Assembly (NCBI GenBank): GCA_002803225.1
Contig: NXFV01001601.1
Span: 117,421-181,420 of the forward strand
From: Gamarada debralockiae
Taxonomy: Eukaryota; Ascomycota; Leotiomycetes; Helotiales; Hyphodiscaceae
DNA length: 64,000 nucleotides
Direction: 5' to 3'
Part shown: positions 36,763 to 47,798 of the stretch, one piece after another
Layout: the number at the start of each line of letters is the position of its first letter
Numbering within the stretch: the first letter of the stretch is position 1
The notes under the pieces: model-generated
Seen by the model: only the letters and a program-made list of their open reading frames with translations
Database searches by the model: none
What the model was told of the DNA's origin: nothing
Translations under genes and position numbers: made by a program

Positions 36763-37518
36763 AAAATTGATTACTTACAACTATTGTTCAGGGGTTAATT
36801 TCAGGTCGTGAAATAATTGGCGTGAGCATCAGCCCACTGAGAATTAAAGGGGGTAAAAGTTGCCCCGCTGCGGGGTAACCAGGGGTCTTCGTTCAAGCTT
36901 AACTGCGAAAAAATTACCCATGCCACAGCTCACCTGATTATGATCGAAGTGTCTCCGAGGGAGCTCTGCAAAGCAACGTGGCTTCGATATTACCCTTTGA
37001 AGTGCGATACCAAGGGGTGCTCCATCCGCGGGAACTGGGAGGGTCAACGACGTCATTGATGCGAGTGCCCAAGTAATCACTCATCGAGGCTGCATATATT
37101 TGCCGGATTATCGTCTTCCCTAACCAATTACAACGAGATGATTTTCTGCTCCCGCGAGGGGCACAAGGCTCGTATTCCCACAGAAAACCTCTTAAATCGG
37201 CCAATGGGAGAGATAGGGAAGCAAGCCCTTTGTGCTGACATTACTGAAAGATCTTCAAGTGGAGTGGCCAGAAAGAGGTATCAGCAGACGAGTGTCGGCC
37301 TTGGCCTGCCTTCATTTCATCAGCGATTCGGGTCATCCTTGTGAATACATGGCATGCTAGTCACGTGGGTTCAGGCTAGCCTCCTACTTAAGAACTGGGT
37401 AAGTCCATCCATCTTAGAGATTCTTCTCCCAGTCAAAAGTCAACAAAGCCAAGACAGCCACTATTTCGCAGTTCCTTAAAAGACAATCTATGGTATTTCA
37501 CTCCTTGCGATCGCAAAT
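36763..37518. other. Intergenic region, promoter of the secreted lectin-like gene
   Basis: No coding region seen. A TCACGTGGG site lies about 160 bp upstream of the next ATG. Short open frames on both strands have no motifs. Confidence 0.5.
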
Positions 37519-37983
37519 ATGCACATCTTCAAGTCCTTCATTGTCGCCGTCTTAGCGCAGCCCTTCGCTACCACCCTCGCCGGTCCCCTCATTCTCGAAA
37601 ACCGCCAACTCGGCTCATGCGCAACATCTCCCTGTCCTGTCGGCTACTGTTGTTCCATATACGACTACTGCGGCACTGGTCCTGATTATTGCCAAGCTGG
37701 CTCTTGTGTTGGTGGAGTAGGCGGGACGTGTGCTGCTGGGGAATGTTGCTCCCCATATGGATATTGCGGCGTTGGGGCGGGCTACTGCTCCTCTTCTTCG
37801 ACTTCGACGACGAGTGTTAGCAGTACGAGTACGACAAGCACGACTTCAAGTCCAAGTAGTACGGCGACGGGATTGGCGAATCGGTGGAATCAGTGTGGTG
37901 GGGAGGGATGGACGGGCCCGACTGTTTGTGTGAGTCCGTATGTGTGTACTTATTATAGTCAATGGTACTCGGACTGTAGATGA
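37519..37983 (+). CDS. Secreted CBM18-CBM18-CBM1 carbohydrate-binding protein
   Basis: Single exon, 154 residues. Residues 1-21 form a signal peptide (basic start, [14 protein letters not shown] core). Two cysteine-rich chitin-binding type-1 (CBM18/hevein-like) units follow: about 30-63 ([20 protein letters not shown]) and about 67-91 ([20 protein letters not shown]), each with the CC-S-x-[YF]-x-YCG pattern. A Ser/Thr linker (about 91-118, [15 protein letters not shown]) connects to a complete CBM1 at about 121-154 ([25 protein letters not shown]) with the aromatic residues of a flat cellulose-binding face (W, Y, Y). No catalytic domain is present. CBM18 proteins bind chitin; CBM1 binds crystalline cellulose or chitin. 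Likely extracellular: it may coat the fungal wall or attach the fungus to plant material. Possible shielding or effector-like role is inference. Confidence 0.92.
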   Translation: MHIFKSFIVAVLAQPFATTLAGPLILENRQLGSCATSPCPVGYCCSIYDYCGTGPDYCQAGSCVGGVGGTCAAGECCSPYGYCGVGAGYCSSSSTSTTSVSSTSTTSTTSSPSSTATGLANRWNQCGGEGWTGPTVCVSPYVCTYYSQWYSDCR

Positions 37984-38109
37984 TGGGGCTTTTCGGGTTA
38001 GATAGAGTTTGAAATGGAAGCGGAGATGTGATTTAATTATTTGAGAATTGAGGGTGGAAGAGTTCCTTCGTTTTGGGAACTGACTAATCATAATCAATAA
38101 TTGAAGGAG

Positions 38110-39430
38110 ATTGAGCGTTTCGCATATTGAATAGACCTTATTTGATCCTTATTCCCAAAAAGCTAAAAACTTCAGGTTGTCGATGTCGATGCCGCGAAAG
38201 GGTGCTTGACCGCAAAGTATAGCAAAGTCATTGCCGTCGATGCACACCTAGACTCAATCCAGTGGGCGATAGGTACTGTACACAACCGAAAAAACCTAGA
38301 TTCGCCACCTTATATTATTTAAAACCTCACACTAACAGCCCCACAACCCAACCCTCCTACTGTACGATATGATGCCTCGGCCTTGTAAGAACTTTGATTG
38401 TATAAGAGAAGAGATTAGTGTATAATAACTTATTAAAGGAGTTTCTCTTACAAGCCTTTGTAATAAAGTCACAGAGTGTCTAAATCTTGACATTAACCCT
38501 TGTACAGTACAATGGAGTCAAGACTAATAAAGGAATAGGGCTTTATAAAGTGTACTTTTTAAGTTCAATCAATAGTAGAGATTTAAATCTCTATTACAAT
38601 TCTCTTTTAATAATTATATCTTAATAATTCAATTGTATAATACTTCAAAAGACTAGGAACTAAGATTACTTAAAGACAAGTTCAAAAGATTCGATTAGAA
38701 CTTAGTCTTATATAAGACAGTTCAAGAGCATTAAAAAGCTTATAAGCGCCTTGTACAGATTATACAAGAAGAGCTTGATTTAGGCAAGATTAATAGTTAT
38801 AGAGGTGGGAGTAAGGAGCGGGCCAGGGGCCTTGGTGTAGTGACATGTTGGGGTTCCTAGTATGGCTTCGGCTGAAAACTAGCCTTTGGAATGCTAGCGG
38901 CGCGCTGACGAATAGCAGGCATGTAGACAGGCAGGTCCTAGGTTTTTTTCCGTAGAGGTTTCCTAGGGCATTATAGTATAGTTTCCTGCGTAGCTCTTTA
39001 GCCATATCAGTGTAAGAATCAATCAATCAATCAATAGTTATAGAAAGTAGTTTTGATTGCAGGGCGTTGTTACTAGCTAGTACCCCCCTTTTATATAATA
39101 TCTAAGTAATTTTTAAATTTTTAACAATTTTATTTTAAATTAAGATTTAAATAATTTAATAAAACTATAATATTTTTAAAGCTAATATTATAATAAGATA
39201 AAGCATTTTTCTTTTATAATATAGATTTTATAAGTTTATAACTATATATTAATTAATTATAATTAATATAAAATTACAAATTTTTTTTTAATTTTCGCTT
39301 AATTTTCGTGATAATTTTCCTAAAGTCTCTTTACAAATACTTTATTTACTTGCGGTCTAATTATAATAATATTATAAAATTAATAATATATATAAAGAAA
39401 TATATTATTTATTACATCCTCTAATTTTAA
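38110..39430. repeat. AT-rich island (mutated repeats) with an inserted younger element
   Basis: From about 38290 to 39430 the sequence is strongly AT-rich (TTATAAT, AATTTTT, TAATTAAT words) except for a GC-balanced block at 38804-39032 (separate entry). No coding frame of note. This composition is what RIP leaves in ascomycete transposons. Its right border cuts into the transporter gene that follows. Confidence 0.75.
38792..39044 (+). mobile_element. Short retroposon-like insertion (5'-truncated LINE or SINE) with a 12-bp target duplication
   Basis: The 12-mer AATAGTTATAGA occurs at 38792-38803 and again at 39033-39044. Between them lies 229 bp of GC-balanced sequence, unlike the AT-rich surroundings, ending in a simple tail (AATC)4. 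A target-site duplication plus a short tandem-repeat tail is the hallmark of target-primed reverse transcription by non-LTR retrotransposons. No A/B box was recognised, so a truncated LINE 3' end is as likely as a SINE. A minus-strand open frame across it (38790-39026) is probably meaningless. Confidence 0.7.
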
Positions 39431-39431
39431 G

Positions 39432-40133
39432 CTAAAATAATTTAGCTTTGAAGTCAAAAGTGCATATATATACAAATTTTCGACAAACACTTATCGGAAC
39501 CGGTTGTGCATTAGCTTCCCTTAATCCTATCTTACTAGAATATAACTTACAGTACATTCCAAAAATACCAAAGAATCCCCCAATCGAACGAGCTACAAGC
39601 GATCCTCTAGTCCCTCTCGGCCCAAACGGAAAATCAGGCACTTTACTCCTCCACATCCACAACGAGCAGAAGATAGTCGTAAGACCCTGTCTTGCAAACA
39701 AGATCTGAAAAGGATGCATGCCTTCCCCTTCCAACCCCAACAACCTCGTGGTAACATTCATCAAAACTCCGAACGATTGTGAGAACGTCACTAAGAATAA
39801 GCCCTGGTTTTGATGCCAGAAATTCTTGAGGGTGGACTTCCATGTTCGTGGTTCTGGTGGGGAAAGTGGGTAGGATGATATGCTGCGGGGACGACCATTG
39901 GATGAGATGGTGCTTATAGAGAGACACCTTATGCTTTCAGGGTCGAGGAGTGAGTTCTCGACAATGACTTTGGGAGGTTTTGGAGAGAGATATGTGCGGC
40001 TAATTCTACCGTTAAGTGCAAGGTCGAAATCGGAGGGAATGTGAAGGGACTCGAGGATTTCATCATCAAGAGCATATTTGGCGGGAGAAGATTGAGAGAG
40101 CGGGCGTATTGTGACATGGCCGCTTTGGTGCAT
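39432..40133 (-). pseudogene. EamA/DMT-family transporter, 5' half only, broken by the AT-rich island
   Basis: From the ATG at 40133 the frame gives a polar N-terminus, then typical DMT sequence: GLFLVTFSQSFGVLMNVTTRLL (first helix), FQILFARQGLTTIFCSLWMW (second helix) and ARSIGGFFGIFGMYC (third helix). At the point where family members continue with YLPL..ATVITFLAP, a donor-like GTAAGT occurs (39550) and the sequence turns into AT-rich DNA; the frame runs on as a poorly conserved tail to a stop at 39432. A full protein would have about ten helices and about 400 residues, so more than half is missing. The family exports or exchanges small metabolites. An upstream TTG-initiated extension is ignored. 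Loss of the 3' part by repeat insertion or decay is the simplest explanation. Confidence 0.75.
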
Positions 40134-40359
40134 TGCAACGAAATAATCCTTATGCTCTCCAAAGATACAGAAAAATGAACAGAACAAGGTGATGACTGTT
40201 ATTCAGCCTTGAGCAACAGAGACTTCTCAAGACATGGAAGGCGGCCCGTAGTCAAATAGAAAAGGTGGGATGGAAATGGTTCCCCGTAGTGGGGCAGTGA
40301 AAGTATAGCTGTTCAATCAGAAGCTATTCAGCGACTGATGGCCGGCCAGCCTTTTCAAT

Positions 40360-41400
40360 TAGTTGTACGCCATGCATGAGGCGGAAACTCGAGACTTCGG
40401 TTGGGGTGGTGGGGTGGAGAGGGAGGGGAGGGGGCAGGAGAGGTCGTCTCGGGGGCGGTGGTGGCTATTGCGAGGGAGACGCGGTAGTGGGAGAAGACGG
40501 AGGAGAAGTGGGTGCGGAGGGCTTAGTATTGGGCTTCTTCTGGTGGGGAGAGTGACCAGGAGGTGGAGGTTGAGACTGGGGTTGAAGTATGTACCGTTGG
40601 CGGCGGAGGAAGGCAGTGTAGACAGAGGGAGGGGAAGTCGAGGGTTAAGGTGTCGTAGTCGAATATTTGGGGGCCATCAATCTGTTGCCTACTCTCGTCA
40701 GTCGTGCATATACAACGAGAAAAGGGGGACATATTTCGCAGCCCGTATTGAACCTAACAATTCCCGCAATTCAAATTCCGCAGCCTTAGCATTATCCAAT
40801 GCATCCATCATCTTCTACTTCTATTCAAAAGTCGACTTGGCCAGTATCTTCTTGCTAACAGACCGACTCCTAACTTCCGCCCTCCTGCCCATATCCCAAC
40901 TCCTAGCATCACTATTCCTCAGCGCAGGAATATTATTCATAAACCCCGTATTCTCCCACGTCCCTCTGTTAATAAACAGACTCGGCTTCCCTCGATAATT
41001 CAACGTATCCAGCTGCATATCATCCCGCCGCACAACACTCGGCGAGCGATTCCTGTCTCTATCCGCCACGGACTCGGGCCGCGGACTCCGTCTATCTGGA
41101 GCACCTGGAGTCCCTGCTGGAGTGGTATCTTCTCTCCGCGATGTGCTATTCCCAGGTTGTCTCCTCGTAATCCCCCCTCTCATCTCCAAATCTCGTCAAC
41201 ATCATACACGCCATCCGCGGGCTTCAGATTCTTCTCCTTGAATATAGATCTAGATGTCTGCCTAGAGAGGACGAGATAAACTGCTGCCCGCAGAAGAGAC
41301 AGGCTTTCTCTTTCGGCGCGCTCGTTTTGCTCCCGTTGACGGAAGTCTTGCCGTTCGATCAAGGGGTTCCCATTTGTTCCGTCATGGCAACATCCGTATA
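40360..41400 (-). pseudogene. Zinc-finger (C-x2-C...H) fungal protein, multiply frameshifted
   Basis: Pieces of one conserved fungal protein follow each other on the minus strand but in changing frames. They are: LIERQDFRQREQNERAERES (41362 onward); the zinc-finger core CLFCGQQFISSSLGRHLDLY (about 41292-41230); then KEKNLKPADGVYDVDEI; then MRGGITRRQPGNSTSRRED (from about 41185), running to a double TAG near 40820; MMDALDNAKAAEFELRELLG; and further on FDYDTLTLDFPSLCLHCLPPP to a TAG after PPEEAQY, followed by ALRTHFSSVFSHYRVSLAIA. At least three frameshifts and several stops separate them. The order matches my memory of the intact family, whose function is unknown. The long plus-strand frame 40363-40998 is only the antisense of this dead gene. 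Confidence 0.72.
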
Positions 41401-42431
41401 TGGACAGTCAGAAGTAGAAGATAGGGAGTTTATAATTGGAGGTAGAACCAGAAGGAGAATTCAGGAGAGTGGGAGGGTCTTTGTAGTTGGGAAATTACTG
41501 TCAAGGGGCTGCAGCTCTGAATTGTATTTTCATCAATTCAGGGATGTCTGTCGTTAAATTATTTGGCTGACTTCCGAGGTGATTCTGGTGCGCATTCGCA
41601 CTGAAGTAGGTTCGTGCATAGACTGTACATGTCTTTTCAAATGCTGCTCTGCTCGCTGCGGCCGTGGAGGATGCTTGTGCTTGTAAGACTTTCTCGGTGA
41701 TTACTTCGGAGGAGATCGGTTGGGAGGGAGGTAACACGGCGCTTTAAGTTGTACCGGCCTGGTTCTTGTCAGTCATGGTATTGTAAAAAGACATTAAAAC
41801 ATACTGTCAGTCGCTGCACATATGTCCTCTTTGCAGTTCGCTGTTCCTTAACGCACCTGACAAGTATTGCAAGTGTGTGGATGGGTCGCTGTTGTATCCG
41901 GCTCCCCCGATAATTTAGAAGCAGGCACTCTGCTTGCGGTGATTGATGCCATCTTGTTCGGTAGACTTGAAGTGTTTGCGGTGTCCAATTTGGTAGTGTA
42001 CCAGCGTCGAGGGGGAAAGTTTGAGGCGTGGTTCCAATGCGAATGGAATCTTGGAAGATAAGAAATGCCTGCAGGGTCTCTTTTCAGTAAAAACAGGCGC
42101 GCTGCTCACGATGAGTAATGCAGATTTGGTGACTCTTCACTGCTTATTCTATCAAAGAAGCGCACTGGTTTTCGCACATCCCCAAAATGATCGAGTCACT
42201 TCTCCAGTTGTTCTTGTATTTGGGAGGTTGAGTCGATTCGAAGGAAACTCTCTTGAATTTGCTCTTTGGTGGGGTTCCCTTCAGCCTGTCGGCAAACGTC
42301 ATTTCAGGTCAGCAGCTTTTCCCAAGGGCCGAGGGACAGGAACGACAACCACATCAGAGATGTACTTTATACGGAGTGAATTACAGGTAACAAGGTGCTG
42401 TGCCACTGAGACGTGCTGTACCACATAGTTT
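41401..42431. other. Intergenic region
   Basis: No reliable gene. A minus-strand frame at 41501-41737 (TEKVLQAQASSTAAASRAAFEK) has protein-like helical composition and could be another decayed exon, but has no recognised family. Plus-strand frames at 41867-42428 lack motifs. Confidence 0.45.
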
Positions 42432-42584
42432 ATGGCGCCTATTCTCCTGATGAGCCCTTTCATTGGGACCTACTTCTTATGTCATTACTTAGTTGCAGCT
42501 CGACCTCCTTTCCCACCAGCCAGATTTACAACATCGTTCAACTGGCATCAAATACTGAGAGATATTAATGCAGATATAGAAAAC

Positions 42585-44037
42585 AGTACGCAAAACTACC
42601 AATCACTCTGCTGCCCAGCTAACCTCATCTTTAGTGACGTCGCCAACTACCCTATTTGATTTCCCGGAGGACATATTCAGCAATATCTTTCATTCACTGT
42701 CACAACCTGATCTCCACGCGTTGTGTCTTACTTGCAAGACTCTGTGTCACCACACCGAGCCTATGCTTTATTCTCATATAAAATGGATTTGGTTAACTTC
42801 TCAAACACCCCCGATCACCCTGCTTCTGCGGAGTATCTTGTCGAGACCTCAGCTGGCGACCTATATTCAGAATCTCGTTCTCGAAGGCAAATTTTTTGAT
42901 TGGATCAATTGCGGTCGAGCTCCCAATATTTCGGTGGCCAAAAGCGACCTGGAACGGCCACTTTCTTTGGTCAAGAGCCTCAAAGTCCCCTATCGAAATC
43001 TTTGGATACGAGAATTGGAAGTTGGGACTATGGATGCTTTTGTGGCCGTCCTCATTTCACAGCTGTCGCATCTGAGAAATCTAAGCATAGGTCCCAACTT
43101 CGCCCAACAAAATCTAATTCTCGGCATGGTACTCAAATCGGCTCTTTGTGAGGGTGTAGACATGAGTCATGGGCTGTCCGTTTCCAAACATCTCCAAAAT
43201 GTGTCCTTCAGGTATATCCACGCGTATTCCCGAGGAGAGAAACTCGATAACGGTCGATATCGATTACACAAGAATACGGACGAGGTTTTGCCAATCTTCT
43301 ATTTGCCAGCCCTCCAACACCTTTCCATCTCGATTGATAACCCAGTTTCATTTGCGTGGCCTGCACAACACCCGCCTGCACTCTCAACACTAGTATCCTT
43401 GGACGAAGCATATCTACGGGAAAACCACCTCCGTCAAATCCTCTCACTTACCACAGGCTTGAAAACGCTCAAATGGTCCTGGTTCTACGAAGAGATGGCG
43501 GCATTCGACGATGATTACCGATCTATCACAAGGATAATAGATCTTGACAAGATTGGGGAGGCGCTGCTTCCTGTTCGAGAAACCTTGATGGATTTGACGC
43601 TCACCGCTGACTTATATATTCTGGATGGGGAGGATCCTCCCGCTCTGAACGGGTCTCTAGAAGCGATTGTCAATTTCAACAAGCTGAAGAGATTCGAGGT
43701 TCCACAGGTGATGTTGAATGGCAGATTTACACCACCGATGGTGAAGCCGTTTGCGCAGATCCTCCCGAAGAATATCGAGTCTTTAATAATTACAGAGAAG
43801 CTAAAGGGGTTGGTTGAACCTGAATTGGGGGATACCGACCTTGTTGAGCCACTCCGAGCATGGCTTTCAAGCTGGAAAGTGTCCACGCCCAACCTTCAAA
43901 GCATTTCGGTCCTGGTATGGGCTTCTGATTATGAGTGGGGCCCTGAAATACGGAAAGAGCTCAAGGAAATCTGTGACGGAGCTGGGATTTCTCTTGATAT
44001 CACTACCTTAACGTCCGACCAGTGGAATTCAAGATAG
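42585..44037 (+). CDS. F-box protein
   Basis: The main exon 42635-44037 encodes an F-box at its very start (LFDFPEDIFSNIFHSLSQPDL, then LCLTCKTLCHHTEPMLYSHIKW), followed by about 400 residues with leucine-rich-repeat-like strands (LRNLSIG, LQHLSISID, LKTLKWSWF, LKRFEVPQV, IESLIITEKL). F-box proteins dock substrates to SCF ubiquitin ligases through Skp1; the target is unknown. The reading frame has no ATG before the F-box in this exon. A 49-bp intron (42586-42634, GTACGC...TTTAG) puts the base A at 42585 in front of TG at 42635-42636, so splicing creates ATG and a 468-residue protein. The same splice also keeps frame with an upstream ATG at 42432, which would add 51 hydrophobic-then-polar residues. 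I prefer the spliced ATG because F-box domains usually sit near the N-terminus. Confidence 0.87.
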
Positions 44038-45483
44038 TCGACGATTTGAGGACAACGACTGGTATTGAGGCTTTTGATGCTACGTACACCAGACTACACG
44101 AGCTTTACGCGTATTAGGAGAATTGATACGATGCATCATATAAAATCTATAACCCAGGAACTTTGGTTTCCTGGTTGTCACCTGTAAAGCAGGCTTGGCA
44201 GATATACGCGATAAGCGGTATCGATACGTATTGATGCAAGTATCGTAAGGTATCATCAATACTTTCGATACTAGTATCGATACAAGGTCGGGCGGGCGAT
44301 AATTACAAAATCGCAAACATCAAAAAATCGAGCTTTGACCCAATACCAAATTCAATTCATTGAATCGTAGAGAGCTTATCAATATAAATAGAAAAGAGAT
44401 CAAGAGTATTAATAAATATATATTTATCATACGATATAAATCTGTTGTGCCTTCTTTCTTGCCAGTTGTATGTCTCCTATATTAATAACTTCTTCTCTTC
44501 GATTTAGTTTATAGAAGGGAGGCTCAAATACGATTCGTTTGCATAGATCTATGATTTAAGAAAATTAGTATTTATTGTATAAAGAAGTTAGTAAGATTTT
44601 TTTACTGTATTATACAGCGATATTCTTAACTAGTATCAAATTACTAAAATCATGAACTTCTATTTTTTGCAACGCAACTATTTTACTTATAATTACCCCC
44701 TGATCCCTTACTAAGACTAATAAGTCTATCGTTAAGTATCGGATATTAAAGCCTTTCGCCAGTGACTACTATAGTAATGTTATTTTGGGAAGTGCTATCT
44801 AGGGGAGGAATAGAGGCAAAACGTCCTCTATAGCAAATCTTACTTCTAAAGATAGCTAAGGTCTTTTAAAACCCGTTTTTAAGGCGCCCCTACTATGCTT
44901 TAATATTGTCTAAAGCAATCATTAGAAAGCGAAATTCTATATACACTTTGCTATCAGGGCTAGTAGATTATATTAATACCTACTAGTCAGGTAGATCACT
45001 GGAAAATACTGGCTAAGTTCCAAGAATAGTCAAAAGTGCAGTTCGCGCCGCGGTCACCAAATGAATGGCCAGGCGCCTGATGAAACGACCGCAGACGAAA
45101 CAGGAATGAGTTCGCAACAACTACGTAATTTTTAGGCTCTTGCTTGAATATTAAAACCAACGCTAGACTTTAGTGGGTATCCTGAGTCGTATAGTTCGGA
45201 TCAAAGACGATCAACGAGTCTGCCTGCAGGTGTGGAAGGATTTAACCGCTACTTCACAGAATGTTGGTCGGTGAGCTAGTTTCTCGCCAGGCTGAGTGGG
45301 ACAGTGATAATAGAACTCGAGAATCCAACATTTCTTCATTCTTGGACACGAACAGCACAAGCTCAGGGATACACTCCGAAAGTGAGTACTCACCACCCTT
45401 GAGAGACAAAATATTCTGACAGGCTGTAAAGGCAATTGATCTTACCTCTTCCTTTTCACCAGAACCGGATATGGTCCAGCATG
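44038..45483. other. Intergenic, AT-rich repeat-like region
   Basis: 44150-44300 has a hairpin (CCAGGAA..TTTCCTGG) and clustered GTATCGATAC/TATCGATA palindromes; 44330-45000 is AT-rich. Probably mutated transposon sequence, family not identified. A minus-strand frame at 45254-45487 (EEVRSIAFTACQNILSL) is protein-like but without family match. Confidence 0.5.
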
Positions 45484-45813
45484 ACATTGGAAACAGCGCT
45501 GCTGGTGTTCCTGCTCCTACCTTCGAAAATAGTTAACCAGCTATACGCTATCCAACAAGTCCCATGGCTTGTCACTTTTTTGATCCCGCTTCTCATTCGC
45601 TGGACGAGGCCACAAAGGGCTGCCTATGCAATTATGTTGCTTGTCCTTTTGACCAGTCAAAGCGCCGCCCAGATGGTCTACAGCTGCTATCCAGACGAGA
45701 AAGATGGCTTGGTGTTGGTGTATTCGAGGAGGAAGTGTATGAGTGATAAGTGGGCACTAGTCATGACGGTTGGGATTTCTGCTAGAATTTTGGTGTTGAG
45801 AGCTTGGCGGTGA
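45484..45813 (+). CDS. Hypothetical small membrane protein, doubtful
   Basis: From the ATG at 45484 the frame encodes 109 residues with hydrophobic stretches (LETALLVFLLLPSKIVNQLY, VPWLVTFLIPLLIRW, AAYAIMLLVLLTSQSAAQMV), two nearby cysteines and a basic tail. It could be a two- or three-helix membrane protein. No family is recognised, no intron or promoter signal supports it, and it lies in a decayed neighbourhood, so it may be a relic or chance frame. Confidence 0.25.
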   Translation, partial: TLETALLVFLLLPSKIVNQLYAIQQVPWLVTFLIPLLIRWTRPQRAAYAIMLLVLLTSQSAAQMVYSCYPDEKDGLVLVYSRRKCMSDKWALVMTVGISARILVLRAWR

Positions 45814-46429
45814 TGGAAGTTCGGCTCGTGAGATAGATGCGCATAAACATGGTTTGAAAGATGGAATCTATTATTCGGATATATCTATCCTCAAAGGAGT
45901 GTGAGCCACCTCAAGACAGACAGGTTGGGAAATGAGTTGGTGCTATAAAAGGTTGGTGAATGAGTATAAGATCGAAACTCCCCTGTCAATCACCTCCTTG
46001 GATCTGTTCCTCGAGTTCATCATTATGTCTTTAGGTAATAAATAACTTCTCATCCTAATTACTTGCACATTCACGGAGGCTGTCGTCGCACAACCTACTA
46101 CAGCATTGGTCATTGTTATCGCAGCGGTCTGATTCACTTCATATTAGCCTGTTACATTTAAGGTCAGCCCCACGCCGGCGACTGGGGGTGCAGATACCTG
46201 TCAGAATAGACTCATTGTAGTCAAATGCAAAGAGGAAGAAGGAGGTCCTATTCAAATGCCCACTGAGTTCTGATGAAATAATAGCGAAGGTGGTATATAC
46301 TGACCTCCCACTGGAACAACCGCAGCTTCCAAGTGTCGATGACTGCTTCTTCTCTCATCCTGAGACAAGAAGCGTCAGCGACAAGATCCGAGGAAAGACT
46401 TACATAAGATTCTCGTAGTGGAAGACGCA
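45814..46429. other. Intergenic region
   Basis: No coding signal that I can support. The N-terminal membrane anchor expected for the P450 to the right is not recognisable here. Confidence 0.45.
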
Positions 46430-47798
46430 GGCGGTAGAAAACACTGATCGCAACATTGGCGTTGGGCTCCGGAAGTGCAACAACCATTGCATGGGTGAAA
46501 TGCAATGACTAAGATGCCCACCAAAAACTCGGCACCCATGTCCGGATCGCCCCTAATCACATCTCCATCTCGGATCCCACAGCCATGAACGACATATACG
46601 GTCACGGAGCCAACATGTTGAAAGACGCCTGGTACGACGGTGGAGCCGGCGAGCATCGACACATGGCGGACTCGAGAGTAAAAGCTGAACATCAGAGAAA
46701 GAGGAAGATGTTCGCGCATGTGTTTTGCGCAGAAGGCGATTGCTGTTTTGGACCCTGTTGTTACGGGACAAACTGCCATCCTGCTCGGAGAGATCGACAA
46801 GAAAGCCAATGATGAAGAGCAGACCAACATCAGACGATATTTGAATTACTTTACCATCGATTTGATTTCGACTTTGCTGTATGGCGAATCACTTGGCTGT
46901 ATTGAGCGAGGGAATGACATCGTGAATGCTGAGGCCCCGGATGGGAAAGTGTACTGGGTGCTATTCATCAAATCGCTTCACAATGCGACGCATATCAACA
47001 CCATTCTTGGGTTTGAAGCACCGTTGCTGCCCTACACGAAGAAGCTCTTTAGCAAGCATCCTTACAAGACCGACGGAGCCAATTATGAGAACATCGTGTA
47101 CCACAACACCATGAAGCGATATCGCGCAGCAAAAGACAATTGCGAGGGGGAGCAAGATGACTTCTTCTAGAAGTTGCTCTTCGATAGCAAAGACAGTCTA
47201 TTGAATCTCGACATTGGAGAACTTCTCGCAGAATGCAACATTACGTTGAACGCCAGTAGCGACACCACCGCCGCTGCTCCCACTGGGACGATCTATCTTC
47301 TGTACAAGCACCCGACGGTCCTGGCCAAGCTGCGAGAAGAGCTTGATGGCGCGATGGGAGATGGAGATGTGCCGCAATACAACAACATCTCTAACCTTCC
47401 ATACTTGCGCCCTTGCATTGAGGAATCGCTACGCTGCAAGCCCGCAAGCACCATGGGTCTTCCTCGGGCCGTACCAGAAGGTGGTCGAGTTATCGCCGGC
47501 AAGTTCATCAGAGGTGGCGTAACTATTTCCGTCCCGACGTACAGTCTTCTTCGGGATCCTGAGGCTTTCTAGCAGCCTTAAATGTTCAACCCAAATCTTT
47601 GGATTTCGGGTAATAAGGAGAAAATGTCAAAATCGCATTTGCAATATTGCGTATTTCGAACAATTGGTCCTGATTGCAACGTTGGTGCATTGTTTTGATC
47701 TTGAGCTACCGGGTGGAGACTTCGAGCTGAAGAGTATCGAGAAATTTAACGGCAATCCGGATGAGCTGATTGCAGGTTGTCGGAGGACTAGAAGGTGA
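46430..47798 (+). pseudogene. Cytochrome P450 pseudogene lacking the haem-binding loop
   Basis: A P450 of the fungal pisatin-demethylase/benzoate-hydroxylase-like type can be read through. GTHVRIAPNHISISDPTAM and IYGHGANMLKDA are followed by a one-base shift at about 46722 (run of T), then NIRRYLNYFTIDLISTLLYG, a TAG at 47168, and the I-helix region (NASSDTTAAAPTGTIYLLY). The ExxR motif (LRPCIEESLRCKPAS) and LPRAVPEGGRVIAG come next, then TAG (47570) and TAA (47579) stops. At about 47640 the sequence jumps from KEKMSKSHL directly to NIAYFEQLVLIATLVHCFDLEL, so the F-x-x-G-x-R-x-C-x-G loop with the cysteine haem ligand is gone. A natural stop follows at 47796. The missing ligand makes any product inactive as a monooxygenase. 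The N-terminal anchor is not recognisable. Confidence 0.9.

Noticed and set aside
40363..40998. Long plus-strand ORF (211 codons) rich in Arg and Gly
   Set aside because: It is antisense to the C-terminal part of the decayed zinc-finger gene; composition is that of a complement shadow and there are no motifs.
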